The notes: generated by a model not told the origin, from the letters alone. Positions 1 through 6,406 are shown, counted from the stretch's first letter. The stretch: 7,350 nucleotides of DNA from an uncultured Bacilli bacterium (GCA_944371545.1 CALVXT010000063.1:1-7350); one strand, 5' to 3'. Program-made: numbers and translations.

Positions 1-968
1 TTTTCAAAATCATTTTTTTCATCAATATTCCACATTTCTAAAAATAGTAAACACAAGCTATTCACAGCATTTCCTTTGAAACAAACCATATTATCTTTCC
101 AATGACCAAAACGCATTTTTTGATTTACGTACTCATCTGCAATATTGCATCCACCTGTGTAGGCGTATTCGCCATCAATAATCACAATTTTTCGATGGTC
201 ACGATTATTATATGAAGTTTTTATAAGTGGAACAATTGGATTAAATACTTTACACTTTATTCCTTTTTCTTTTAATTGTTCCGGATATGTCCGAGGCAAA
301 AGAGTTAAAGAACAAGTCCCATCATAGAGAACTCTTACTTCTACTCCCTCTTTAATCTTAGCTTCTAAAATGTCTAAAATGCTTTCCCACATTTTTCCTT
401 TGGCTAAAATAAATATTTCAATAAAAATGTATTCTTTGGCATTTTTTAATTTTGTTAGTAAATCTTTATACCAGCTCTCTCCAACTGGAAAATAAGTAAA
501 ATCACACGCTTCATAGACAGGAAAGTGCCCGACATTGTTTAGGTAAACTGCATGAGCGTATTCTCGGCTATTTTCCTTTTTCAATTCTTCTAAAATTTCT
601 TCATTTTGAGGTAAATACTTTCTATTTTCTTCTTGACAATTTTTTAATTTTTTCTTTAAGATAATTGTTCCTATATCATTTTGACAAAAAAGATAAAATA
701 ATGTTCCAAATGGTGGGAGTAAAAGAATTAGGATAATCCAAGAAGTTTTAAAATCTGCGTTTAAATTATTTCGATTAATAATTAAAATTGTTAGTAGAAT
801 ATTTAAAACGCCAATTCCACCAATAAAATAAATTAGATATTTTTGAAATAGAAAAAAGATTAAAGCAATAATGGCAATTTGAATCGCCAAAGCTAGTAAA
901 GCAATGGTAAAACGGCTAAATAAGATTTTAAAGGGTAAAGCAAAAAAATCACGCAACGACTTCTTCAT
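1..968 (-). CDS. cls: Cardiolipin synthase, N-terminal 322 residues (3' end beyond window)
   Basis: Phospholipase D superfamily enzyme that condenses two phosphatidylglycerols into cardiolipin and glycerol at the cytoplasmic membrane. The reading frame is open from the ATG at 968 to the window edge. Residues about 16-66 and 77-95 are hydrophobic and form the usual N-terminal membrane segments. A PLD domain follows: YFPVGE at 160-165, then the region around YIFIEIFILAKGKMW, then the first HKD motif with H258, K260 and D265 (DHRKIVIIDG), followed by TGGCNIADEY and RFGHWKD. This arrangement is typical of bacillary Cls. The second HKD motif, needed for the active site, would lie past the edge, so completeness cannot be judged. 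The ATG overlaps the last 20 bp of the DUF308 gene. Its AGGA Shine-Dalgarno lies about 12 nt upstream, slightly far, so translational coupling to the upstream gene is likely. Family assignment is very secure; which Cls paralog it is cannot be told. Confidence 0.95.
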   Translation of the reverse strand, partial: MKKSLRDFFALPFKILFSRFTIALLALAIQIAIIALIFFLFQKYLIYFIGGIGVLNILLTILIINRNNLNADFKTSWIILILLLPPFGTLFYLFCQNDIGTIILKKKLKNCQEENRKYLPQNEEILEELKKENSREYAHAVYLNNVGHFPVYEACDFTYFPVGESWYKDLLTKLKNAKEYIFIEIFILAKGKMWESILDILEAKIKEGVEVRVLYDGTCSLTLLPRTYPEQLKEKGIKCKVFNPIVPLIKTSYNNRDHRKIVIIDGEYAYTGGCNIADEYVNQKMRFGHWKDNMVCFKGNAVNSLCLLFLEMWNIDEKNDFE

Positions 969-1536
969 GATTTTTATACTTCCTAAAACCGATTAATAAT
1001 AGAATGTTTTCTAAAATTAGTAAAGATTCTGAAACGATGACCATTATTCCTAAATACAAATTAATAGAAACATTGGTAAATGGATTTACAATAATTAGAA
1101 AACCTAGAATTAAATTAATTGTTGAAATACCTAAACTTGATAGCCATATGCTTTTAGCTTTATCTTGAAGATTGAAAGCCATTTCAATTCGAAAAGCATT
1201 ACGAAAAATCAAATATCCCCCAAGAATAATTGTTATCATTTCTTGTAAAATAGAAGTCTCAATAAAAGCCGCTATTCCAAAAAGAATTAATAAAATACTT
1301 GTCGATAGATTTTTACTATAAATTCTGTTTTCTTTAGGGAGACGAAAATAAAAAACTGCATTAAGAATTCCTAGAAAAATTGCTACATACCCAAAAACAT
1401 TAATGGCTGTTGGAATAAAATTATCTGGATTAATTAATAAAACTACTGCAAAAATGATTAATAATATGGAAGCAACAAAGGAAAACCAAATTCTTTTTTT
1501 TATACTTTCTAAAACACTTTTATCTTCTAATAACAT
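949..1536 (-). CDS. DUF308 / HdeD-like six-helix membrane protein, 195 aa
   Basis: Polytopic inner-membrane protein of unknown function. Hydrophobic segments lie at about residues 15-35, 43-64, 78-93, 97-114, 131-150 and 156-184, giving six predicted helices. An internal duplication is suggested by matching helix-then-NP turns (LLINPDNF at 33-40 and LIIVNPF at 147-153), as in the DUF308 repeats of HdeD. HdeD is linked to acid resistance in enterobacteria, but that role should not be carried over here. The frame is open up to an ATG at 1584, but I chose the ATG at 1536 because a strong AGGAG (1549-1545) sits 8 nt before it; the 16 extra upstream residues lack a ribosome binding site. The gene ends in TGA, overlapping the start of cardiolipin synthase by 20 bp, and follows the cysteine-cluster gene by 55 bp without a visible terminator, so the three are probably cotranscribed. 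A link with membrane phospholipid homeostasis is inference from position only. Confidence 0.8.
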   Translation of the reverse strand: MLLEDKSVLESIKKRIWFSFVASILLIIFAVVLLINPDNFIPTAINVFGYVAIFLGILNAVFYFRLPKENRIYSKNLSTSILLILFGIAAFIETSILQEMITIILGGYLIFRNAFRIEMAFNLQDKAKSIWLSSLGISTINLILGFLIIVNPFTNVSINLYLGIMVIVSESLLILENILLLIGFRKYKNHEEVVA

Positions 1537-1544
1537 AAGAATCA

Positions 1545-1549
1545 CTCCT
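1545..1549 (-). promoter_or_regulatory. Shine-Dalgarno that fixes the DUF308 gene start
   Basis: AGGAG on the minus strand lies 8 nt upstream of the ATG at 1536-1534. It decides between this start and the in-frame ATG at 1584, which has no comparable site. Confidence 0.8.
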
Positions 1550-1591
1550 AGTAAAATTTTATCATTTTGACGAGAAAAAAGCAATAAAGGA

Positions 1592-2236
1592 TTATTTTAG
1601 CTTTCTTGTTAAATTGTTTTCACTATATCTTTTTTTAGCATCGGAAAATTCTTTAGGGTAAGCACTACTAAGAACCGGAATCATGGAATGAATATCGAGT
1701 AATTCTCTTCTAGTTACTCCTTCTGTGTTTTGTAAGAGTACATCAAGAAAAAGTTGTTCTACGTCAAGGCGTAGCTGTTCTTCGACACTTTTTCCTGTTA
1801 TTCTTTTCACTGCTCTTGAGAGAATTTTTTGATATTTCTCCCACCTTTTTACTAATTCTATTGGATGTTCTTTAGGATAACAATTCCCATTATCAACTGG
1901 TGTAAGATTTTTTCCACCAGTAGGTCTTTCTTCATACGTAAAGTTACAACCATTTTCTGTTAAAGAAGCACAGGTGGTTCTCATGGATAATAAATCAACA
2001 ATCGGTCTATTCTTGTTTCTAGCTCGTAAGTAAAGAAACGGAGTATTCACTATTTGTCCACTTGGTAAACGTTTAAAATCCTGGGCAGATACAATGGATA
2101 TATATCCTTCTTCTAATTTTGAAAGTAAGTAATTTAAAGAAATTTCAGAAAAATCTTCAGGAACGTAATCACATCCGCTTTTTTTACAGCAATAGCCCCC
2201 ACATTTTTGACATATTTCTATATTTTCGTTTTTCAT
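1592..2236 (-). CDS. Cysteine-cluster protein related to the YkgJ / CxxCxxxCC zinc- or iron-chelating family, 214 aa
   Basis: Probable cytosolic metal-binding protein; no signal peptide or membrane segment. The N-terminus carries CQKCGGYCC with C9, C12, C16 and C17, plus C22. The second half has C89, C97 and the tract NFTYEERP (98-105), which resembles the C-x(n)-C-x(2)-YE-x-RP part of the PF03692 family (putative zinc- or iron-chelating domain). In that family a cysteine commonly follows RP by two residues; here the position holds glycine (RPTGG), and C119 further on might replace it. Residues 125-214 are mostly charged, probably helical, and have no recognised motif. The ATG at 2236 has a GGTGAT site only 3 nt away, and the promoter at 2255-2283 predicts a leader of about 11 nt. 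First gene of the apparent set with the DUF308 protein and cardiolipin synthase. Family-level call is fairly good from the CxxCxxxCC signature; its reaction and bound metal are unknown, and a role in protein modification is possible but unsupported. Confidence 0.7.
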   Translation of the reverse strand: MKNENIEICQKCGGYCCKKSGCDYVPEDFSEISLNYLLSKLEEGYISIVSAQDFKRLPSGQIVNTPFLYLRARNKNRPIVDLLSMRTTCASLTENGCNFTYEERPTGGKNLTPVDNGNCYPKEHPIELVKRWEKYQKILSRAVKRITGKSVEEQLRLDVEQLFLDVLLQNTEGVTRRELLDIHSMIPVLSSAYPKEFSDAKKRYSENNLTRKLK

Positions 2237-2254
2237 AACATCACCATGGAGGCT

Positions 2255-2283
2255 ATTATATGTTAAATAAAGAATAAAGTCAA
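2255..2283 (-). promoter_or_regulatory. Sigma-A type promoter for the cysteine-cluster / DUF308 / cls set
   Basis: Minus-strand -35 TTGACT (2283-2278), spacer of exactly 17 bp, and -10 TATAAT (2260-2255). The -10 is a perfect consensus and the -35 matches five of six bases. The predicted transcription start is near 2247, about 11 nt before the ATG at 2236. The -35 box overlaps the U-tract of the tyrS terminator by two bases, so the two operons are packed without spare sequence. Confidence 0.85.
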
Positions 2284-2310
2284 AAAAACTGCCATATTTT
2301 CTATGACAGT
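2282..2310 (-). terminator. Rho-independent terminator after tyrS
   Basis: On the minus strand ACTGTCATA (2310-2302) pairs with TATGGCAGT (2296-2288) in a 9-bp stem with one G·U pair, a five-base loop, and then a run of seven T (2288-2282). It begins 4 bp after the tyrS stop codon and ends the aminopeptidase-tyrS transcript. Confidence 0.88.
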
Positions 2311-2314
2311 ATCT

Positions 2315-3532
2315 CTATTTATTTTGATTTACAAAAACAAAATATTTCTTTTTTCCACGTCTCACTATATTGTATTTGCGGGTTTTATCTAACAAGAAAT
2401 TTTCATCTTCAATAAATTCTCCATTTACGCTTATGGCATTGTTTTTTAAAAACTCTCTTGCTTCTCTTTTTGAAGAAGTAATTTTATTATCTACAAGTAA
2501 ATCTATTAGATTTTTTTCTTCATAATCAAAAGTTGGAACTCCTTTAAATACAGTTTCTATTTCTTTATCTGTTAAAGAGGAAACTTTTCCTGTAAATAAA
2601 CATTCAGATACTTCTTTGGCATGTAGATATTCTTCCTTTCCATGTAAATCTGTAATGATTTGTTTAGCAAGTTCTTGTTGAGCAATTCTTTTTTCTAAAT
2701 TGTTTTTATGTAATGTTTCAATTTTTTCAATTTCTTCTTTTGGTAAGAAAGTAAGTTTTTTTAAATAATCAATAACAAGTTCGTCATCTGTATTAATTAA
2801 ATATTGATATAATTCATAAGCACTTGTTTTGTTTTTATCAAGCCATAAGGCATTTCCTTCACTTTTGCCGAATTTTTTCCCATCTTTATCTAAAATTAAA
2901 GGCATAGTAAAGCCGTATGCTTCATTTCCTGTTTTCTTTCTAATTAAGTCTACTCCAGCTGTGATATTTCCCCATTGGTCAGAGCCAGCAACTTGTAAAG
3001 TACAATTTTTTGTTTCATATAAATGCAAAAAATCCATAGCTTGCATAATCATGTAAGAAAATTCTGTATAAGTAATTCCCGTATCTAATCTTCTTCTAAT
3101 AATATCTTTGTCTAACATATAGTTGATATTAAAGAATTTTCCATAATCTCTTAAAAAATCAATAAAATTGATATCTTTACTCCAATCCCAGTTGTTGACT
3201 ACTTCAAATCCAAATATACTTTCAGCTTGTTTTGTTAAGCCAATCGCATTTTTTTCAATTTCTTCAATACTTTTCATTTCTCTTTCGGTCGTAGGTTTGG
3301 GGTCTCCAATTCTTCCTGTTGCTCCTCCGATTAATAAAATTGGATGATGACCATATTTGGCTAATCGTTTTGAAATCAAAAATGATGAATAATGTCCTAT
3401 ATGCATTGAGTCAGCTGTAGGGTCCGTTCCAATATAAAAAGTCATACCTCCTTCATTTAACTTTTTTTCTAGTTCAGGTGAGGTTATATCTTTAATTAAT
3501 CCTCTCCACTTTAAATCTTCAAATAATGTCAT
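2315..3532 (-). CDS. tyrS: Tyrosyl-tRNA synthetase, 405 aa
   Basis: Class Ic aminoacyl-tRNA synthetase that charges tRNA-Tyr with tyrosine using ATP in the cytosol. The sequence shows the ATP-binding HIGH motif at 44-47, the tyrosine-pocket tract with Y160, Q164 and D167, GSDQWGN at 183-189, and the KMSKS-loop equivalent KFGKS at 220-224. An anticodon-binding helical domain covers roughly 230-335 and an S4 RNA-binding domain roughly 341-402. The length is close to that of the bacillary TyrS (about 420 residues), and the KFGK-type signature loop matches TyrS rather than TyrZ, which has KMSKS. The ATG at 3532 is preceded by a perfect AGGAGG (3545-3540) with 7 nt spacing. This site overlaps the TAG stop of the aminopeptidase, indicating translational coupling within one operon. 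Expression is expected to depend on the T-box-like leader upstream of the aminopeptidase. All key motifs are intact, so it should be functional. Confidence 0.98.
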   Translation of the reverse strand: MTLFEDLKWRGLIKDITSPELEKKLNEGGMTFYIGTDPTADSMHIGHYSSFLISKRLAKYGHHPILLIGGATGRIGDPKPTTEREMKSIEEIEKNAIGLTKQAESIFGFEVVNNWDWSKDINFIDFLRDYGKFFNINYMLDKDIIRRRLDTGITYTEFSYMIMQAMDFLHLYETKNCTLQVAGSDQWGNITAGVDLIRKKTGNEAYGFTMPLILDKDGKKFGKSEGNALWLDKNKTSAYELYQYLINTDDELVIDYLKKLTFLPKEEIEKIETLHKNNLEKRIAQQELAKQIITDLHGKEEYLHAKEVSECLFTGKVSSLTDKEIETVFKGVPTFDYEEKNLIDLLVDNKITSSKREAREFLKNNAISVNGEFIEDENFLLDKTRKYNIVRRGKKKYFVFVNQNK

Positions 3533-3539
3533 AAATTTT

Positions 3540-3546
3540 CCTCCTA
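3540..3546 (-). promoter_or_regulatory. tyrS Shine-Dalgarno overlapping the aminopeptidase stop codon
   Basis: TAGGAGG on the minus strand contains both the TAG stop of the aminopeptidase (3546-3544) and AGGAGG (3545-3540), 7 nt ahead of the tyrS ATG. The layout is typical of stop-start coupling: ribosomes finishing the first gene load directly onto the second. Confidence 0.88.
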
Positions 3547-4737
3547 ATAATTTCCATTTTCCATGATAATTCTTTTCTCACCATTTTTTAAGATAGCTTC
3601 AATGGTTAAATCCTCTGTTCCAATAAAGAAATCTACATGATTTTTTGAAGAATTTAACCCCAATTTTTTTAATTCTTCTGGTTCTTTTTGTAATCCTTCT
3701 TTCATGCACTCTCCAAAGCTTTGACCTAAAGCTAGGTGACAACAAGAATTTTCATCAATCAGGGTATTTAAAAATATTTTGTTTATCCTTGCAATTGGTG
3801 AAGAAATATCTACTAAAGCCACTTCTCCTAAATAAGAAGAACCTTCATCTGTTTCTAATATTCCTTTTAAAATTTCTTTTCCTTTCTTGGCATCGTAGGA
3901 AACAACTTTTCCATTCTTAAATTCTAAGTGAAAATCTTCGATAAGATTTCCTTGATATTCTAAAGGTTTTGAAGAGTAAACAATTCCCTTTGTCTTGGCA
4001 TAATGAGGGGACGTGAATACTTCTTCGGTTGGCATATTGACAATATTTTTTCCTTCAGCTGATTGGAAAAGATAATTTTCTGGTAAAAAAATTTCTAAAT
4101 TTGTTCCTAAAGAATTTTTATAAATTAATTTTTCAATTTTTAAAGAATTTAAATATTCTGCTCGTTTTTTTAATTTAGCTAATTTTTCTTTCCATAGCTT
4201 TATTGGGTCATTTTCTTCATCAATTAAACAAATTTCAAAAATGTATTTCCATAATTCTTCTTCATTTTGTAAGTTTAAAGCTTTTGCCCAATATGGGTTT
4301 GGAACTGCACTGATATTCCATTTTAATAAATCTTTGTCTTGATACTCCCGGAATTCTTTAATACTTTCACTTATATATTTTTGAACACTTGCTAGTAAGC
4401 TTGGCTCAACTTCTTTTAAATATCCAGGTAATGGAGATGAAAGACTTAAAAACGCATATCCTTCTTTAGCCATTTGATTGTATTTCGTTTTATCCATTTT
4501 GGGGTCTTTTATAATTTCTTCGTAGGATTTCGTTAAATAGATTTCTTTTTGATAAGAAGAATCTGTTATAAGTGTTTCAATGTCTATAATTTTTAAATTG
4601 TGAGCTTCTTCAATAACGATATCAACAAACTTTTCTATTTCTTTGTTTCCTGTTATAAAAAGTTTTTCTCCTTCATTTAAAGCTAAACATCCTTCAAGCA
4701 AGAATCTTGCATACTTATGAATTTGCTTTTCAAGCAT
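3544..4737 (-). CDS. M29-family aminopeptidase (aminopeptidase T / PepS / AmpS type), 397 aa
   Basis: Cytosolic metallo-aminopeptidase that removes N-terminal residues from peptides and so returns free amino acids. The M29 signatures are visible in order: NMPTEEVFTSP with E238/E239, GEVALVD with E305, DENSCCHLALGQSFGE with H334, and the C-terminal NHVDFFIGTEDL with H367 and D369. These correspond to the Glu, Glu, His and His/Asp metal ligands of the family. The length of about 400 residues is normal for M29. The frame stays open to an ATG at 4803, but that ATG lies within the T-box core and has no ribosome binding site. The ATG at 4737 is preceded by AAGGA with 8 nt spacing, and from there the protein begins in the usual M29 way. 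First gene of the operon; tyrS follows 11 bp later. The leader predicts increased expression when a tRNA, probably tRNA-Tyr, is uncharged, which would link peptide breakdown to amino acid shortage. Substrate preference cannot be read from the sequence. Confidence 0.95.
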   Translation of the reverse strand: MLEKQIHKYARFLLEGCLALNEGEKLFITGNKEIEKFVDIVIEEAHNLKIIDIETLITDSSYQKEIYLTKSYEEIIKDPKMDKTKYNQMAKEGYAFLSLSSPLPGYLKEVEPSLLASVQKYISESIKEFREYQDKDLLKWNISAVPNPYWAKALNLQNEEELWKYIFEICLIDEENDPIKLWKEKLAKLKKRAEYLNSLKIEKLIYKNSLGTNLEIFLPENYLFQSAEGKNIVNMPTEEVFTSPHYAKTKGIVYSSKPLEYQGNLIEDFHLEFKNGKVVSYDAKKGKEILKGILETDEGSSYLGEVALVDISSPIARINKIFLNTLIDENSCCHLALGQSFGECMKEGLQKEPEELKKLGLNSSKNHVDFFIGTEDLTIEAILKNGEKRIIMENGNY

Positions 4738-4745
4738 AGTATCTA

Positions 4746-4749
4746 TCCT
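4746..4749 (-). promoter_or_regulatory. Shine-Dalgarno that fixes the aminopeptidase start
   Basis: AGGA (within AAAGGAT) on the minus strand, 8 nt before the ATG at 4737. It lies just downstream of the leader terminator, so it is transcribed only after readthrough, and it rules out the in-frame ATG at 4803 as the start. Confidence 0.8.
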
Positions 4750-4760
4750 TTCTTTAAAAT

Positions 4761-4820
4761 AAAAAAATTCTATGCAAAGGGACGAATTTACTCGTGGTAC
4801 CACCCTTTTTCATAGAATTT
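4761..4820 (-). terminator. Leader terminator enclosing the T-box core
   Basis: AAATTCTATG (4820-4811) pairs with CATAGAATTT (4774-4765) in a 10-bp stem. It continues inward through AAAGGG/CCCTTT after a small internal loop and is followed by T7 (4767-4761), partly shared with the stem, then ATTTT. It is the only plausible intrinsic terminator before the aminopeptidase. A competing short hairpin TAGA/TCTA (from GGTAGAAAATTCTA, about 4825-4812) could sequester its 5' strand. Confidence 0.72.
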
Positions 4821-4892
4821 TCTACCTTTCTTAAAATTAACGCTTTATAAACGATTTGACTCCGCTGGTTGTAAGGCAGCATCAGCATCAAC
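4761..4892 (-). promoter_or_regulatory. Compact T-box-type leader of the aminopeptidase-tyrS operon
   Basis: T-box leaders bind uncharged tRNA and control termination ahead of synthetase and amino acid genes. The conserved core is present: AAAGGGTGGTACCACGAG (4808-4791) followed by TTCGTCCCTTT (4786-4776). AAAGGG pairs with CCCTTT, ACGA pairs with TCGT, and the bulge carries UGGU at 4802-4799, complementary to an ACCA tRNA 3' end, which fits tRNA-Tyr with discriminator A. The leader from the predicted start to the core is only about 84 nt, far shorter than the usual Stem I, II and III region. The visible upstream hairpins are GCTG/CAGC around a CCTTACAAC loop (4880-4864), which presents a UAC tyrosine codon, and CGTTT/AAAGCG (4853-4841). 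The specifier cannot be assigned firmly. tyrS in the operon supports tyrosine. The core is a strong call; the architecture of the 5' part is inference. Confidence 0.87.
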
Positions 4893-4898
4893 AATTTG

Positions 4899-4927
4899 AT
4901 TCTAACAAATATTTATTCAGTTGTCAA
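4899..4927 (-). promoter_or_regulatory. Sigma-A type promoter of the T-box leader and aminopeptidase-tyrS operon
   Basis: Minus-strand -35 TTGACA (4927-4922, perfect consensus), 17-bp spacer, and -10 TAGAAT (4904-4899, five of six). It starts 7 bp after the stop of the preceding gene and predicts a transcription start near 4892. Confidence 0.85.
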
Positions 4928-4933
4928 AAAATA

Positions 4934-6406
4934 TTACATAGATCCTGAAGCATATCCTAAAATTTCTAAAATTGCTTCTTCATTCATTAAGATATTGTAA
5001 AGATTTGTAAGAATAGCATTTGATTCTTCTTCTGTTAATGTACTTGCATCTCTGGCAGAATTTGTATCTATGTCAGCAAGTTCTTTTTCATTTACTGACA
5101 TACGATTTTGCATGTTTACTGTAAGTTCGATACTTTGACCATCTGCTTCCATTATAACAGAACCTGTCATAGTAGTGTCTGCTCTAGTATCTGACTCTTT
5201 TTGAGAAGAAATATTTAATGTACCATTCATTCTTGTGCCACTTTCTCCATCTTGAATGATTAATGTAATCGTTCCTTCCGTAGCGCTTACTTTATTGTAA
5301 CCGATTGCTACAGAGCTTCCATCACTTTGAATGTTGATAGCTACTTCTTCTTTCGTTTTACTAATTGTTAATGATGTGCCTTCACTTTCCATCATAGCTT
5401 TAAAATCATCACCATTTACTGTTCCATTGATAACTTCTACGTCACTTTCTTCTAAAGTAAATGCGACTATCGTATTTTGGAATCCTTCTGTATAAATATG
5501 GAAAGTTACTTCTCCCATATCTTCGTAATTTTCATCTTTTTGAAGTTCTTCTAAATTTGCTTTTAATTCTTCTTCACTCATTTGAAATAGCAATGCCATT
5601 TCACTTAATAAGGAAGCATCGTTCATATAACTATTTGTTACTTCTGTTACTAAACGTTTTAAAACCTCGCCATTTACTACAAATGCATGGTCTGTAACTT
5701 TTTTAGCTTGGCCATCAATAGTTCTTTCTGTATTCGATGTTGTAATGGTTGATTCACGAACAAATTTTAAAATTGCACTTTCGGTTGTATCTACAATTTT
5801 AATTAATGTATCATAAGAAACAGTTGTTGAAGGCATTTCCATTACAAAATCAACTGGTGTAGACAATAATCCTTCAAAGATTTTTCCTGATTCCATATAT
5901 AAAGTATCATTCATTATATAAAAGTTTCCGTCTAAAACTGTTGTATCTGAACTATCATTTACCAATCCTAAATAAAGATTTGCACTTTCATTTTTGGCAT
6001 CTAAGCCTAGTTCATAGTCAAAAGCATATTGATTTAATCCTTCTAATTCAGGCACATCTGTTCCTAATTGAAGGGTTCCTTCATTAAAAATTACATCTTC
6101 TGCAAAATTTGCTTTTATAGAAGTTTCTTTTGCTTCTTCTAAATTTTCTTTTACTTCTGCAAAAGCTTTTTGAATTGCAGTTTCGTAAACATTTTTATTT
6201 GGTGTTTTAAAAACAAAGTACCATACAGCTAAACCAATTAATAAAACTACTAACACTCCTATACAGACAAATATCGTAGTTTTATTTTTCTTAGAATTTG
6301 AAGACTGTGTCTTCTCTTCTACCGTCTCATTTATCGTAGCCGTTGGCTCTTCTTGTACATTTTCAGGTGATTCGTTGGAAATATTTTCCAAATTATTTTC
6401 ATTCAT
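4934..6406 (-). CDS. Unassigned single-pass membrane protein with large extracellular region, 490 aa
   Basis: I do not recognise the family. Residues 1-40 are hydrophilic and rich in N, E, S and T (cytoplasmic tail), followed by K39, K40 and K42. A single strongly hydrophobic helix spans about 44-66, and then KTPNKN. The positive charges before the helix predict that residues 67-490 are outside. The cysteine within the helix (C48) lacks a lipobox, so this is not a lipoprotein. Residues 72-100 look helical and charged, and the rest alternates in a way that suggests beta-strands with many T, S and V residues. The region at 266-300 is a Glu/Leu-rich helix, and the C-terminus (about 447-490) is again helical. 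There are no cysteines outside the membrane and no catalytic motif that I can identify. The start at 6406 has an AAAGGAGT site 10 nt upstream, and a promoter precedes it. No terminator is visible after the gene, so readthrough into the T-box leader is possible. Possible roles include cell-surface sensor or envelope scaffold; neither is demonstrated. Confidence 0.85.
   Translation of the reverse strand: MNENNLENISNESPENVQEEPTATINETVEEKTQSSNSKKNKTTIFVCIGVLVVLLIGLAVWYFVFKTPNKNVYETAIQKAFAEVKENLEEAKETSIKANFAEDVIFNEGTLQLGTDVPELEGLNQYAFDYELGLDAKNESANLYLGLVNDSSDTTVLDGNFYIMNDTLYMESGKIFEGLLSTPVDFVMEMPSTTVSYDTLIKIVDTTESAILKFVRESTITTSNTERTIDGQAKKVTDHAFVVNGEVLKRLVTEVTNSYMNDASLLSEMALLFQMSEEELKANLEELQKDENYEDMGEVTFHIYTEGFQNTIVAFTLEESDVEVINGTVNGDDFKAMMESEGTSLTISKTKEEVAINIQSDGSSVAIGYNKVSATEGTITLIIQDGESGTRMNGTLNISSQKESDTRADTTMTGSVIMEADGQSIELTVNMQNRMSVNEKELADIDTNSARDASTLTEEESNAILTNLYNILMNEEAILEILGYASGSM

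Noticed and set aside
1537..1584. Sixteen-residue N-terminal extension of the DUF308 protein
   Set aside because: The ATG at 1536 has a strong AGGAG at 8 nt; the extended start has none, and the extra residues do not resemble the family.
1556..1584. Possible internal promoter (TTGCTT, 17 bp, TAAAAT) before the DUF308 gene
   Set aside because: The -35 is poor and the predicted start would fall within the Shine-Dalgarno; in such AT-rich sequence this is expected by chance.
2829..3056. Plus-strand open frame opposite tyrS
   Set aside because: Antisense of a well-conserved gene, with no family signature; a shadow frame.
3645..3920. Plus-strand open frame rich in Leu, Phe and Lys opposite the aminopeptidase
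   Set aside because: Composition follows from the opposite-strand codons; no supporting motif or ribosome binding site.
4738..4803. N-terminal extension of the aminopeptidase from the ATG at 4803
   Set aside because: The 22 extra residues translate the T-box core and terminator, no ribosome binding site precedes that ATG, and the ATG at 4737 has one.
5461..5697. Plus-strand Leu-rich open frame opposite the 490-aa gene
   Set aside because: Mirror image of Glu/Lys-rich coding sequence; hydrophobicity is an artefact.
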